Shown one piece after another: positions 7,268 to 14,061 of a stretch of DNA of 14,157 nt. A program made the translations under genes and the position numbers. The first letter of the stretch is position 1. Each line of letters opens with the position of its first letter. This stretch comes from SZUA-229 sp041589175 (GTDB lineage Bacteria; Pseudomonadota; Gammaproteobacteria; SZUA-229), in assembly GCA_041589175.1 (NCBI GenBank), contig JBFHWF010000062.1, positions 1 to 14,157 on the forward strand, read 5' to 3'. The notes below the pieces were generated by a model, which was not told the origin of the DNA, ran no database searches, and worked only from the letters and a program-made list of their open reading frames with translations.

Positions 7268-7634
7268 ACTTCGCAAGATCCCCATCACACTTGCCAAAAA
7301 TGCCCCAAGCTAGGGGCGATTTCACAGGGATGTGAAATCGAGTGCTGTTGAGCCTGGACGGCGAATCAGCACGACCCGAGAAAAGAGCGAAACTGTCACA
7401 GATACTTAGAACAAAACAGCAGCTCTCTCGAAGCATTTTTGGGAACCACTATCTGCTTTTTGATAGTGGCAAGTGTGCCGGGGGCGGCATTCTTTTGGTT
7501 ACTTTTCTGTTGCTGCAGACAGAAAAGTAACTCGCCAGCGAGGCGAAAAGCCAGAAATCGAGTTCTCACTCGGATAAGAGCTTGCCCATAAAACCACAAG
7601 TTCCCACTACAAAACAAAAGCCACTGGATCCCTG
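7268..7634 (-). repeat. Right arm of a large inverted repeat (structured repeat unit, copy 2)
   Basis: Read on the minus strand, this is the second copy of the unit. It has hairpin A (7531-7519 with 7510-7498, 13 bp), hairpin B (7469-7462 with 7453-7446, 8 bp, loop AAAAAGCA), the outer stem (7372-7367 with 7347-7342, 6 bp, fully paired here) and hairpin C (7340-7332 with 7325-7317, 9 bp plus an inner A-T pair). The stretch from the end of hairpin B to the inner end of the first arm of hairpin C has exactly the same length in both copies (113 bases). An extra hairpin GCCCC/GGGGC (7302-7317) has no clear partner in the left arm. The outer ends also match: AGTGGCTTTT near 6848 corresponds to the complement near 7625. 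No flanking target-site duplication is evident. Confidence 0.85.
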
Positions 7635-7725
7635 TCAATAATAAAAACTCGAGTTAGAAGTTCACTGGTATGACAACCAGCATACGACTTCAGCAAAAGT
7701 TTACCCGGGTACTCAACACCATGCT

Positions 7726-8184
7726 CTAGATGGCCTCGGCACGTACCTGCCGGGTATTAGAATCCCCACGTTTGCTCGCATGCCAACCAAATCCGCCGCA
7801 CCAGTAACCGTCTTTAAAATCCAGGTCCAACCAGTCAGGCACATAGGGTTTCTGGTTTTTAATGGTGAAATCGGTGACCGGTGGTGGACCTGCGTAGTCG
7901 GATACCGGACAGTGTTTTGTCATTACGGTATTGAAACGAATAAATATGCTATCGCTAATGGGCTGTGCATCCTGCAGCATGCCATCAAATATATCCTGTT
8001 CAAGCTGCCAGGCACCGGCAATTTTTTCAGCACTATAGTAAGCCAGCCGTTTACCCAGCAGGCAGCTGAAGTAAACCTGTATTTCTATAATTAATTTTCC
8101 TTTCTGTTGCTGGCTTTTTTGCCTGGCGGATTTGGAGAGATTTACATTAACTGCCTTATTATGAAAATTCAGTTTAACATCCAT
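7726..8184 (-). CDS. Hypothetical protein, unrecognised family (152 residues)
   Basis: I do not recognise this family. It begins 22 bases after the CNB-rhodanese gene on the same strand, so it is probably the last gene of that operon. The sequence looks like a real soluble protein: mixed composition, no membrane segment, no signal peptide. The N-terminal 30 residues are basic and Gln/Lys-rich (SKSARQKSQQQKGK). A hydrophobic strand-like stretch follows (KLIIEIQVYFSCLLG). Near the C-terminus is an aromatic, glycine-rich segment DGYWCGGFGWHASKRGDS. Three cysteines (in FSCLLG, KHCPVSD and YWCGG) are spread along the chain, with no CxxC pair. The stop lies about 90 bases from the inverted repeat, and no good terminator is seen in between. 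Confidence 0.65.
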   Translation of the reverse strand: MDVKLNFHNKAVNVNLSKSARQKSQQQKGKLIIEIQVYFSCLLGKRLAYYSAEKIAGAWQLEQDIFDGMLQDAQPISDSIFIRFNTVMTKHCPVSDYAGPPPVTDFTIKNQKPYVPDWLDLDFKDGYWCGGFGWHASKRGDSNTRQVRAEAI

Positions 8185-8206
8185 GCCTATTAAGCCTTAC
8201 AGGGGG

Positions 8207-9271
8207 TTAGTTGCTGCTAATGCGTCGATCTTCCGGGACTTCACCCAGGCCGCCTTTGAGTATGGAGGTGGTATAACCCCTTTCATTTAACAGAAAAGAC
8301 GCAGCCGAACTGCGACGCCCTGTGTCACAGTAAACAATATATTTTTTATTAGTATCAAGGCCATCCAGCTTCATGCGCAGGAAAATCAGCGGGATATGGT
8401 TGTCGTTTTTGATGGCATTAGCCTGGTGCTCGGCGGGCAGGCGAACATCCAGCCATTCGGCGCCTTCATCGATCATCTGTTGTGCCTGTTTATAGTCGAC
8501 CCAGCTGAGCAGGGGCTCATTGAGCAGGTCGAGGAAATCCTGTTTGGACAGGCGGCTAATAATGCCGCTGGTGAGCATGGTGATCGTGGCATTACGCTTG
8601 GCATCCGATATGAGCGCTTCCTCACCGAAGGTGTCACCATCTTTAAGTTCCGCCAGTTTGATTCCCTTGGGCTGGTTGGGTGCCGTGCGGGTAACCAGGG
8701 CGCGGCCTTTTTTGATGACATAGAAGTAATCGCCGTCTTCATCCTGTTTCACAATGACTTCGCCGGCTTTAACGGGTACTGACTCCATGCGTAGAAATAT
8801 CGCCTGAATATTGGCCGGGGGGATTCGGTGAAATGCCTGGGTTTGCAGGATACGTGACATCCAGTCATCGTCACCGCTGCCACTACCAATGCCGATTTCA
8901 TCTACCTGATAGTTGCCGGTCTGGTCCCAGGTGAGCATGACGTCGACCAGGTTGCCATCCACCTTAAAGTAGTGGCAATCGGTTTTTGCTCGTGCGGTTA
9001 CGGTGCGGGGAAGGATATGGGCGATGGCATTAAGGCTGTCTGAGGTACCACTCTTCAGGGTTTTTAAAACACTACTGCCACCGAGTAACTCAATTTCACC
9101 GTCGAACAGGTAATACTGGAAGCTGTCGTGATCACCTTTCTTAAATAAGGTGTCACCCGCAGAGATAGTTTCAAGAGTCAGATTCTTGAGAACTTCCTGC
9201 AGGTTGTCTTCATTGAGGGCATTGAGTGGTTGATAACGGCTAAGGGTGGCTACATCAATCGTGTCGCTCAT
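8207..9271 (-). CDS. Protein with two cyclic-nucleotide-binding domains and a C-terminal rhodanese domain
   Basis: This 354-residue soluble protein has three modules. Residues about 12-115 are a Crp-type beta-barrel (CNB) with a degenerate phosphate-binding cassette. Residues about 143-250 are a second, more canonical CNB domain, with DGDTFGEEALISDAKRNATI (211-230) corresponding to the phosphate-binding cassette; the expected Arg-Ala pair reads Arg-Asn. Residues about 258-350 are a single rhodanese domain with the sulfur-accepting cysteine C315 in VYCDTGRRSS, a six-residue active loop of the size typical for sulfurtransferases. There is no DNA-binding helix-turn-helix, so it is not a Crp-like transcription factor. 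A plausible reading is cyclic-nucleotide- or small-ligand-gated sulfur transfer, but this is inference. The start has an AAAGGT ribosome site 5 bases upstream. It lies 99 bases downstream of mltD. Confidence 0.85.
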   Translation of the reverse strand: MSDTIDVATLSRYQPLNALNEDNLQEVLKNLTLETISAGDTLFKKGDHDSFQYYLFDGEIELLGGSSVLKTLKSGTSDSLNAIAHILPRTVTARAKTDCHYFKVDGNLVDVMLTWDQTGNYQVDEIGIGSGSGDDDWMSRILQTQAFHRIPPANIQAIFLRMESVPVKAGEVIVKQDEDGDYFYVIKKGRALVTRTAPNQPKGIKLAELKDGDTFGEEALISDAKRNATITMLTSGIISRLSKQDFLDLLNEPLLSWVDYKQAQQMIDEGAEWLDVRLPAEHQANAIKNDNHIPLIFLRMKLDGLDTNKKYIVYCDTGRRSSAASFLLNERGYTTSILKGGLGEVPEDRRISSN

Positions 9272-9294
9272 GGATTACCTTTGTCCATTTACTT

Positions 9295-9327
9295 AATGTC
9301 ATTGTTATGTTCAGAGTATATGACATT
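9295..9327. promoter_or_regulatory. Inverted repeat overlapping a possible promoter of the CNB-rhodanese gene
   Basis: AATGTCAT (9295-9302) and ATGACATT (9320-9327) are perfect 8-base inverted repeats separated by 17 bases. A -10-like TATACT on the minus strand (9320 to 9315) lies between and partly within them, with only a weak -35. It could be an operator for a dimeric regulator or chance; no known site consensus matches. Confidence 0.25.
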
Positions 9328-9370
9328 CACAGGATTTGTGGGTAGCGTAAAGGCTTCCGCCAGCGGTGAC

Positions 9371-11032
9371 TTAGCCTTCACCGGTCTGGCGGGTGACATC
9401 TACATAGAGTTTGATTGTCTGGCCTGGTTGCAGATATTTACTGCTAAAGCTGTTCCAGCGTTTCAGGTCGTTGACAGCCACGTTGAACTTCTGTGCGATG
9501 CGATAGAGAGAGTCACCATTGCGTACGCGATAGGAGATACGCTGTATCGTGTTATTGCTGCCCTTGAAGGCCTGCGGTGCACGAGTCCAGATGACCAGCT
9601 TCTGGCCAGCTTTCAATGGATCACGAATTGCCATGCCATTCCAGCGGGCGATGCTATGCTGTTTAACCCGGTATTTGCGGGACAGATCCCAGAAGGTATC
9701 GCCGGGCTGTACCACATGGGTCACCTTGTGGCCGTTACGGCGAATATTCTGCAGTGTCTTCTTGCGCTGATAGGCGGTCAGGTTGTAATCCGACAATTTA
9801 CGGCTGGCCACGGGAATAATCAGGTGTTTGCCCTGACGAATCTGCGTAGACGACAGGTTATTCAGTCGCTTGAGTGTGCTAACCGAAACCGAATAGCGGT
9901 CACCAATATGGCTGAGGGTTTCACCAGGTTTAATCTTGTGGCGCTTCCACTTTATGCGTTCAGATTTTGGAAGATCGGCCAGGTTCTCAGCGAAGGTTTC
10001 TACCTTATCGACCGGTATGAGTAGCCGATGAGGGCCATACGGGTCAGTCGCCCAGTGGTTGAAAGCCGGATTCAGCTGGTAAAGCTCATCGAGGTGCATA
10101 TCGGCCAGTTCGGCGGCTGTCGCAAGGTCGATCTGGCCTTTGATATCTACCGCTTCGAAGTAGGGCATGTCATCGATGCAGTTAAGAGTCATGCCAAAGG
10201 CTTCCGGTGTATTAATAAGGCGCTTCAGAGCCAGCAGTTTCGGAACATAGGCCTGGGTTTCCTTTGGCAGGCGCAGGTTCCAGAAGTCGGTCGGCTTGCC
10301 TTTCTTTTCGTTCTGACGAATTGCACGGCGTACGGTGCCAGAGCCAGAGTTGTAGGCGGCCAGCGCATGTAGCCAGTTACCTTTAAACTCGCGATTGAGG
10401 TTTTCCAGGTACTTGAGTGCTGCCTGGGTTGAGGCATAAACGTCGCGCCGACCGTCATACCACCAGTTTTGCTTGAGTCCATAAATCTTGCCGGTCGAGG
10501 GGATAAACTGCCAGATACCCGCTGCACGGCCATGGGAGTAGGCGAAGGCCTGGTAGGCGCTCTCTACGATGGGCAGTAATACCAGCTCGGTTGGCAGGCC
10601 TCGAGCTTCGGTTTCTTCAAGCACATAATGAATAAACGGTCGAGCGCGTTCCACGACGCGGTCCAGATAGTTCTGGTGTCGAGCATACCAGTCCAGTTCG
10701 GCCATCAGGCGTGGGTGGTCTTCGACTTCGGGCAGGTTAAAACCGCCACGAACGCGATTCCAGATATTATCGGGCTCGTCCTGCAGGTAGTCATCCAGCT
10801 TGATCGCAAAAATATCGTCTTCGATCTCGGCAGGGTTGGTGATGGCGGATTCAGTTATGACAGCAGGTTGATTCGACTGAATGTCATTTGCCAGTGCGTC
10901 TGCTGTGCCAGGCAGTGTATTATTACGGGTTGTCTGCTGTTGCATGCAGCCACCCAGAAGGCTGGCTGTGAGAAGCCCGGCCAGAATCCGTGAAAGAGTC
11001 CTGTTATGATTTGATAAGATATTGGAAATCAA
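9371..11032 (-). CDS. mltD: Membrane-bound lytic murein transglycosylase D, lipoprotein with three LysM domains
   Basis: This 553-residue envelope enzyme cleaves the MurNAc-GlcNAc bond of peptidoglycan to form 1,6-anhydro ends. The N-terminus is a lipoprotein signal: Arg residues, a hydrophobic stretch, then the lipobox LLGGC with the lipidated cysteine at C29. The SLT domain spans about 125-275, with the catalytic glutamate E157 in LLPIVESAYQ and the family motifs GRAAGIWQFIPSTGKIYGL (168-186) and ALAAYNSGSGTVRRAI (223-238). Three LysM peptidoglycan-binding modules follow at about 364-407, 437-481 and 499-543. The start appears to be TTG at 11032, because the reading frame is closed 27 bases upstream and no ATG or GTG gives a full signal peptide; an AGAAG site lies 8 bases before it. 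It is divergent from rnhA-dnaQ, an arrangement close to that of other gammaproteobacteria. Confidence 0.94.
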   Translation of the reverse strand: MISNILSNHNRTLSRILAGLLTASLLGGCMQQQTTRNNTLPGTADALANDIQSNQPAVITESAITNPAEIEDDIFAIKLDDYLQDEPDNIWNRVRGGFNLPEVEDHPRLMAELDWYARHQNYLDRVVERARPFIHYVLEETEARGLPTELVLLPIVESAYQAFAYSHGRAAGIWQFIPSTGKIYGLKQNWWYDGRRDVYASTQAALKYLENLNREFKGNWLHALAAYNSGSGTVRRAIRQNEKKGKPTDFWNLRLPKETQAYVPKLLALKRLINTPEAFGMTLNCIDDMPYFEAVDIKGQIDLATAAELADMHLDELYQLNPAFNHWATDPYGPHRLLIPVDKVETFAENLADLPKSERIKWKRHKIKPGETLSHIGDRYSVSVSTLKRLNNLSSTQIRQGKHLIIPVASRKLSDYNLTAYQRKKTLQNIRRNGHKVTHVVQPGDTFWDLSRKYRVKQHSIARWNGMAIRDPLKAGQKLVIWTRAPQAFKGSNNTIQRISYRVRNGDSLYRIAQKFNVAVNDLKRWNSFSSKYLQPGQTIKLYVDVTRQTGEG

Positions 11033-11156
11033 TAGTTTATCTTCTTTTTTTAATTTGCGCTTAACGGTATGATGCTACAGCAGAGTGTAAAACATTCACG
11101 ACAACTTTGCTTGATCTATTTCGCAAATTTTCACCCGTACGGGTTAGTATCACGAC

Positions 11157-11609
11157 ATGAATAAACAACAGGATAAAGTAGTCCTCTATACCGATGGTGC
11201 CTGTAGAGGCAATCCCGGGCCCGGTGGATGGGGGGTCTGGATGCTCTATGGTGAGCATAGCCGCGAGATGTGCGGTGGTGAGGAGAATACCACCAATAAC
11301 CGTATGGAACTGATGGCTGCCATTCAGGCGCTGGAGTCTCTAAAGCGTCCCTGTAATGTGGTACTGTATACCGACTCAAAATACGTGATGCAGGGCATTA
11401 CCGAATGGATCGAAAACTGGAAGGCCCGCGGCTGGAAAACCGCGGCGAAAAAACCGGTGAAAAATGTCGATCTGTGGCAGCGCCTGGATGAAGCGCGCCA
11501 GCGACACACTATTGACTGGCAATGGGTTAAGGGTCATGCCGGTCACGATGGTAACGAAAAAGCAGATGCACTGGCGAACCAGGGTATCGATGAGATGAAG
11601 GCATCATGA
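11157..11609 (+). CDS. rnhA: Ribonuclease HI
   Basis: This 150-residue cytoplasmic enzyme cuts RNA in RNA-DNA hybrids, removing R-loops and helping with primer removal. All catalytic residues are present with a constant offset of 3 from E. coli: D13 (LYTDGACRGNPGPGG), E51 (NNRMELMAAI), D73 (VVLYTDSKYVMQGI), H127 (WVKGHAGHDGNE) and D137 (EKADALA). The basic handle region (WKARGWKTAAKKPVKN) is also present. The ATG at 11157 has no clear Shine-Dalgarno but gives the standard N-terminus. Its last four bases overlap the dnaQ start (ATGA), so the two are translationally coupled. This pairing is common in gammaproteobacteria, where the genes may also be divergent. Confidence 0.97.
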   Translation: MNKQQDKVVLYTDGACRGNPGPGGWGVWMLYGEHSREMCGGEENTTNNRMELMAAIQALESLKRPCNVVLYTDSKYVMQGITEWIENWKARGWKTAAKKPVKNVDLWQRLDEARQRHTIDWQWVKGHAGHDGNEKADALANQGIDEMKAS

Positions 11610-12316
11610 GCAGACAGATTGTACTGGATACGGAAACCACAGGGCTGGAACCTTCACAGGGCCACCGTATTATCGAAATCGGTTGTGTCGAGATTGTGAA
11701 TCGCCGTATTACCGATAACACATATCATCAGTATATCCAGCCAGACCGGGAGATTGATGAAGGTGCTTTCGAGGTGCATGGAATCAGCAATGAGTTTCTG
11801 GCTGACAAACCGCGCTTTGACGATATTGTCGAGGATTTTATGAAGTTCGTGAATGGGGCCGAGCTGGTTATTCACAATGCTCCCTTCGATGTGGGCTTCC
11901 TCGACCACGAGCTGGCAATGCTCGATCCGGTATGGGGTAAGGTTTCAGATCACTGTACGATTACTGATAGTCTGGTGATGGCGCGTAAGAAGCACCCGGG
12001 TCAGAAAAATAACCTGGATGCACTGTGTAAGCGTTACGATGTGAATAATGCGCGACGCGAACTGCACGGTGCATTACTTGATGCGGAACTACTGGCGGAA
12101 GTGTACCTGCGCATGACGGGGGGGCAGGAAGCACTGGCGCTGAGTAGTGGAGCAGAATCTGCTGGTAGTGGACTGGGAGCGGTAAGCCCAGTTCGGCGTG
12201 TCGATAGTAATCGGCCAGCGTTGAAAGTTATTCGTGCGACAGCGGATGAAATCCAGCAACACGAAGCACGCCTCGATCAGCTGGGTGATGCCTGTTTATG
12301 GCGACAGGAGTCATAA
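11606..12316 (+). CDS. dnaQ: DNA polymerase III epsilon subunit (3'-5' proofreading exonuclease)
   Basis: This 236-residue protein is the proofreading subunit of the replicative polymerase core. The DEDDh exonuclease domain (about 3-175) has Exo I D8 and E10 in VLDTETTGLE, Exo II D95 in IHNAPFDVGFLDHEL and Exo III H154 and D159 in ELHGALLDAELLAEVYL. The C-terminal tail has a flexible Ser/Gly/Ala-rich linker (about 180-200) followed by a segment (about 201-230) that in the family binds the alpha subunit. Length is close to that of E. coli epsilon. It overlaps rnhA by 4 bases. No tRNA gene, which follows dnaQ in some relatives, is visible downstream. Confidence 0.96.
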   Translation: MSRQIVLDTETTGLEPSQGHRIIEIGCVEIVNRRITDNTYHQYIQPDREIDEGAFEVHGISNEFLADKPRFDDIVEDFMKFVNGAELVIHNAPFDVGFLDHELAMLDPVWGKVSDHCTITDSLVMARKKHPGQKNNLDALCKRYDVNNARRELHGALLDAELLAEVYLRMTGGQEALALSSGAESAGSGLGAVSPVRRVDSNRPALKVIRATADEIQQHEARLDQLGDACLWRQES

Positions 12317-12363
12317 ATCAATCAGCGGTCATGCGCCGTTAATCTTTAGTTATTCAGGTGTTT

Positions 12364-12391
12364 TGAACCATCATTCATTCAGCCGGTCTAT
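12364..12391 (+). promoter_or_regulatory. Possible ECF/sigma-E-like promoter for msrP-msrQ
   Basis: TGAACCA (12364-12370) shares the GAAC core with the sigma-E -35 GGAACTT. After 15 bases it is followed by GTCTAT (12386-12391), one base from the -10 GTCTAA. Spacing and a start about 40 bases before msrP are suitable, but the -35 match is only partial. A sigma-70-like TATTCT (12397-12402) overlaps, with a poor -35. Confidence 0.25.
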
Positions 12392-12436
12392 GCTTGTATT
12401 CTGTCGACATTAAGATGGCGCAAGCTGGAGCCCCCT

Positions 12437-13411
12437 GTGAGTATTCTGATAAAAACAACACCAAAGCATCCGATCAAATCCTCTGAAATAACTTCAGAAA
12501 CCGACTATATGCAACGCCGCGAGTTTATACGTCAGGCGGGGTTGGTGACGGGTGGCTTGCTGCTTGCGGGTTCTGCGAAATCTGTCCATGCGTCTGCTGA
12601 TGATTATGGAAAGGATTTCCCGGGCTTAATCAAAACACCCTATGGTAAGGGTGAAAAGCTGACCCGTTTCAAGGATGCCACGACGTACAATAACTTCTAT
12701 GAGTTTGGTACCGGCAAGCGTGATCCCGCCGTCTACGCCAAAGATTTTAAAACCGACCCCTGGAGTATTACGGTTGAAGGGGAGGCGAATAAAACCGGTA
12801 CTTTCCAGCTGGAAGACATTCTAAAGCATGCGCAGATCGAGGAACGTATTTATCGATTTCGTTGTGTCGAGGCCTGGTCGATGGTGGTGCCCTGGGTGGG
12901 TTTCTCGCTGGCAGACATGTTGAAGCGCTTCGAGCCAACCTCGAAGGCGAAATATGTCCAGTTCGATACCCTGTACGATCCCGAGCGTATGCCCGGTCAA
13001 CGTCGTCGTGTACTCGACTGGCCTTACCGCGATGGACTGCGCATGGACGAAGCGATGCATCCATTAAGTTTTATGGCAACGGGAATATACGGCCATCATA
13101 TGCCTAATCAGAATGGTGCCCCAATTCGACTGGTGGTGCCGTGGAAATATGGTTTCAAATCCATTAAGTCGATTGTCAAAATTACCTTCATGGAAACCCA
13201 GCCCGTCTGTTCCTGGAATGTTACCGCACCAAAAGAATATGGTTTTTATTCCAATGTAAATCCTAACGTCGATCACCCGCGCTGGAGTCAGAAAGATGAA
13301 CGTCGTCTGGGGAGTAATTTCTGGGAGCCACGGGTTGATACATTGATGTTCAACGGCTATGAAGAAGTTGCTCACCTGTACAAAGATATGGATCTCGAAC
13401 GCTTCTTTTGA
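12437..13411 (+). CDS. msrP: Protein-methionine-sulfoxide reductase catalytic subunit MsrP (molybdenum cofactor, Tat-exported)
   Basis: This 324-residue precursor matches E. coli MsrP (YedY), a periplasmic molybdenum-molybdopterin enzyme that reduces methionine sulfoxide in envelope proteins. A twin-arginine signal is visible as QRREFIRQAG (26-35, R27-R28) followed by a hydrophobic segment, with cleavage likely near residue 52-54. The Mo-binding cysteine is C143 in FRCVEAWSMVVPW. Other family signatures are YNNFYEFGTGKRDP (84-97), the NGAPIRLVVPWKYGFKSIKS stretch and DHPRWSQ. The start is GTG at 12437, supported by GGAG 6 bases upstream; a later ATG at codon 25 would leave only one residue before the twin arginines. 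msrQ overlaps its stop codon or begins just after. Confidence 0.95.
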   Translation: MSILIKTTPKHPIKSSEITSETDYMQRREFIRQAGLVTGGLLLAGSAKSVHASADDYGKDFPGLIKTPYGKGEKLTRFKDATTYNNFYEFGTGKRDPAVYAKDFKTDPWSITVEGEANKTGTFQLEDILKHAQIEERIYRFRCVEAWSMVVPWVGFSLADMLKRFEPTSKAKYVQFDTLYDPERMPGQRRRVLDWPYRDGLRMDEAMHPLSFMATGIYGHHMPNQNGAPIRLVVPWKYGFKSIKSIVKITFMETQPVCSWNVTAPKEYGFYSNVNPNVDHPRWSQKDERRLGSNFWEPRVDTLMFNGYEEVAHLYKDMDLERFF

Positions 13412-14061
13412 GCGAGCTTTCGTATAAGATGGAAAGTGTGATCAAAACCCGAGTGTCGTTGCTTAAGAATATGCGCAGTCCTGGCGTCAGCTTTTTCAAA
13501 CCCCTGGTTTTTCTGTTATGCCTTTGGCCGTTTATATCTATATTATACGGCGCTTTCACTCAACAGCTGGGGCCAAACCCGGCTGAAGCACTCATTCGAG
13601 GTTTTGGTGACTGGGGGCTGTATTTTCTGTTGATCGGTCTTGCGGTGACACCGGTGCGTAATCTGTTAAAACTGAACTGGCTGATTCGTTACCGACGTAT
13701 GCTTGGTCTGTTCGCGTTTTTCTATGTATGCATGCACTTCCTTAGTTACACATGGTTTGATCAGTTCTTTAATATTAATGAAATCATAAAAGATATTATC
13801 AAGCGGCCATTTATTACATTAGGCTTTATCTGTTTTCTGTTGCTGATACCCCTGGCAGCAACCTCAACCAATGCAATGATGAAGCGGCTTAAGAAGAACT
13901 GGGGACGCCTGCATAAGCTGGTATACCCGGTATCTGTACTGGCACTGTTACATTACTTCATGATGATCAAGGCAGATTACCTGGTACCGATGGTACTGCT
14001 GGTCATTCTTGTTGGTCTGCTCGGATACCGAGTTTATCTAGCTCTTGCAAAGAGATACTAG
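13408..14061 (+). CDS. msrQ: Heme-binding membrane subunit MsrQ of the methionine sulfoxide reductase system
   Basis: This 217-residue integral membrane protein belongs to the ferric-reductase-like family and passes electrons from the quinone pool or cytosolic flavin donors to MsrP. About six membrane segments are visible (roughly 32-49, 66-84, 98-117, 134-152, 170-187 and 192-212). Probable heme-ligand histidines are H110 (VCMHFLSY), H169 (GRLHKLVY) and H182 (LLHYFMM), matching the three conserved histidines of the E. coli protein. The segment RYRRMLGLFAF is also typical. The start is uncertain: TTG at 13408 overlaps the msrP stop (TTGA), while ATG at 13429 gives 210 residues; neither has a good Shine-Dalgarno, so coupling to msrP is likely. 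The stop overlaps that of a probable convergent gene. Confidence 0.93.
   Translation: MSELSYKMESVIKTRVSLLKNMRSPGVSFFKPLVFLLCLWPFISILYGAFTQQLGPNPAEALIRGFGDWGLYFLLIGLAVTPVRNLLKLNWLIRYRRMLGLFAFFYVCMHFLSYTWFDQFFNINEIIKDIIKRPFITLGFICFLLLIPLAATSTNAMMKRLKKNWGRLHKLVYPVSVLALLHYFMMIKADYLVPMVLLVILVGLLGYRVYLALAKRY

Noticed and set aside
7077..7436. Minus-strand open frame of 119 codons inside the inverted repeat
   Set aside because: It crosses the junction of the two arms, and its codons follow the repeat hairpins. Such frames are a by-product of the repeat.
7396..7638. 80-codon minus-strand frame in the right arm (contains KSNQK)
   Set aside because: It starts exactly at the repeat end and spans hairpins A and B. 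Compensatory stem changes argue for selection on folding, not on this peptide.
6840..7640. CRISPR array
   Set aside because: The repeats are two long inverted arms, not short direct repeats with regular spacers.
6762..7725. Insertion sequence with its own transposase in the gene-free stretch
   Set aside because: No transposase-like frame on either strand and no clear target-site duplication. At most a non-autonomous element.
9230..10024. 264-codon plus-strand open frame opposite mltD and the CNB-rhodanese start
   Set aside because: It is antisense to mltD coding sequence with its LysM motifs; no ribosome site and no family resemblance.
12317..12436. tRNA gene after dnaQ, as seen in some relatives
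   Set aside because: No cloverleaf, T-arm GGTTCGA motif or CCA end is visible in these 120 bases.
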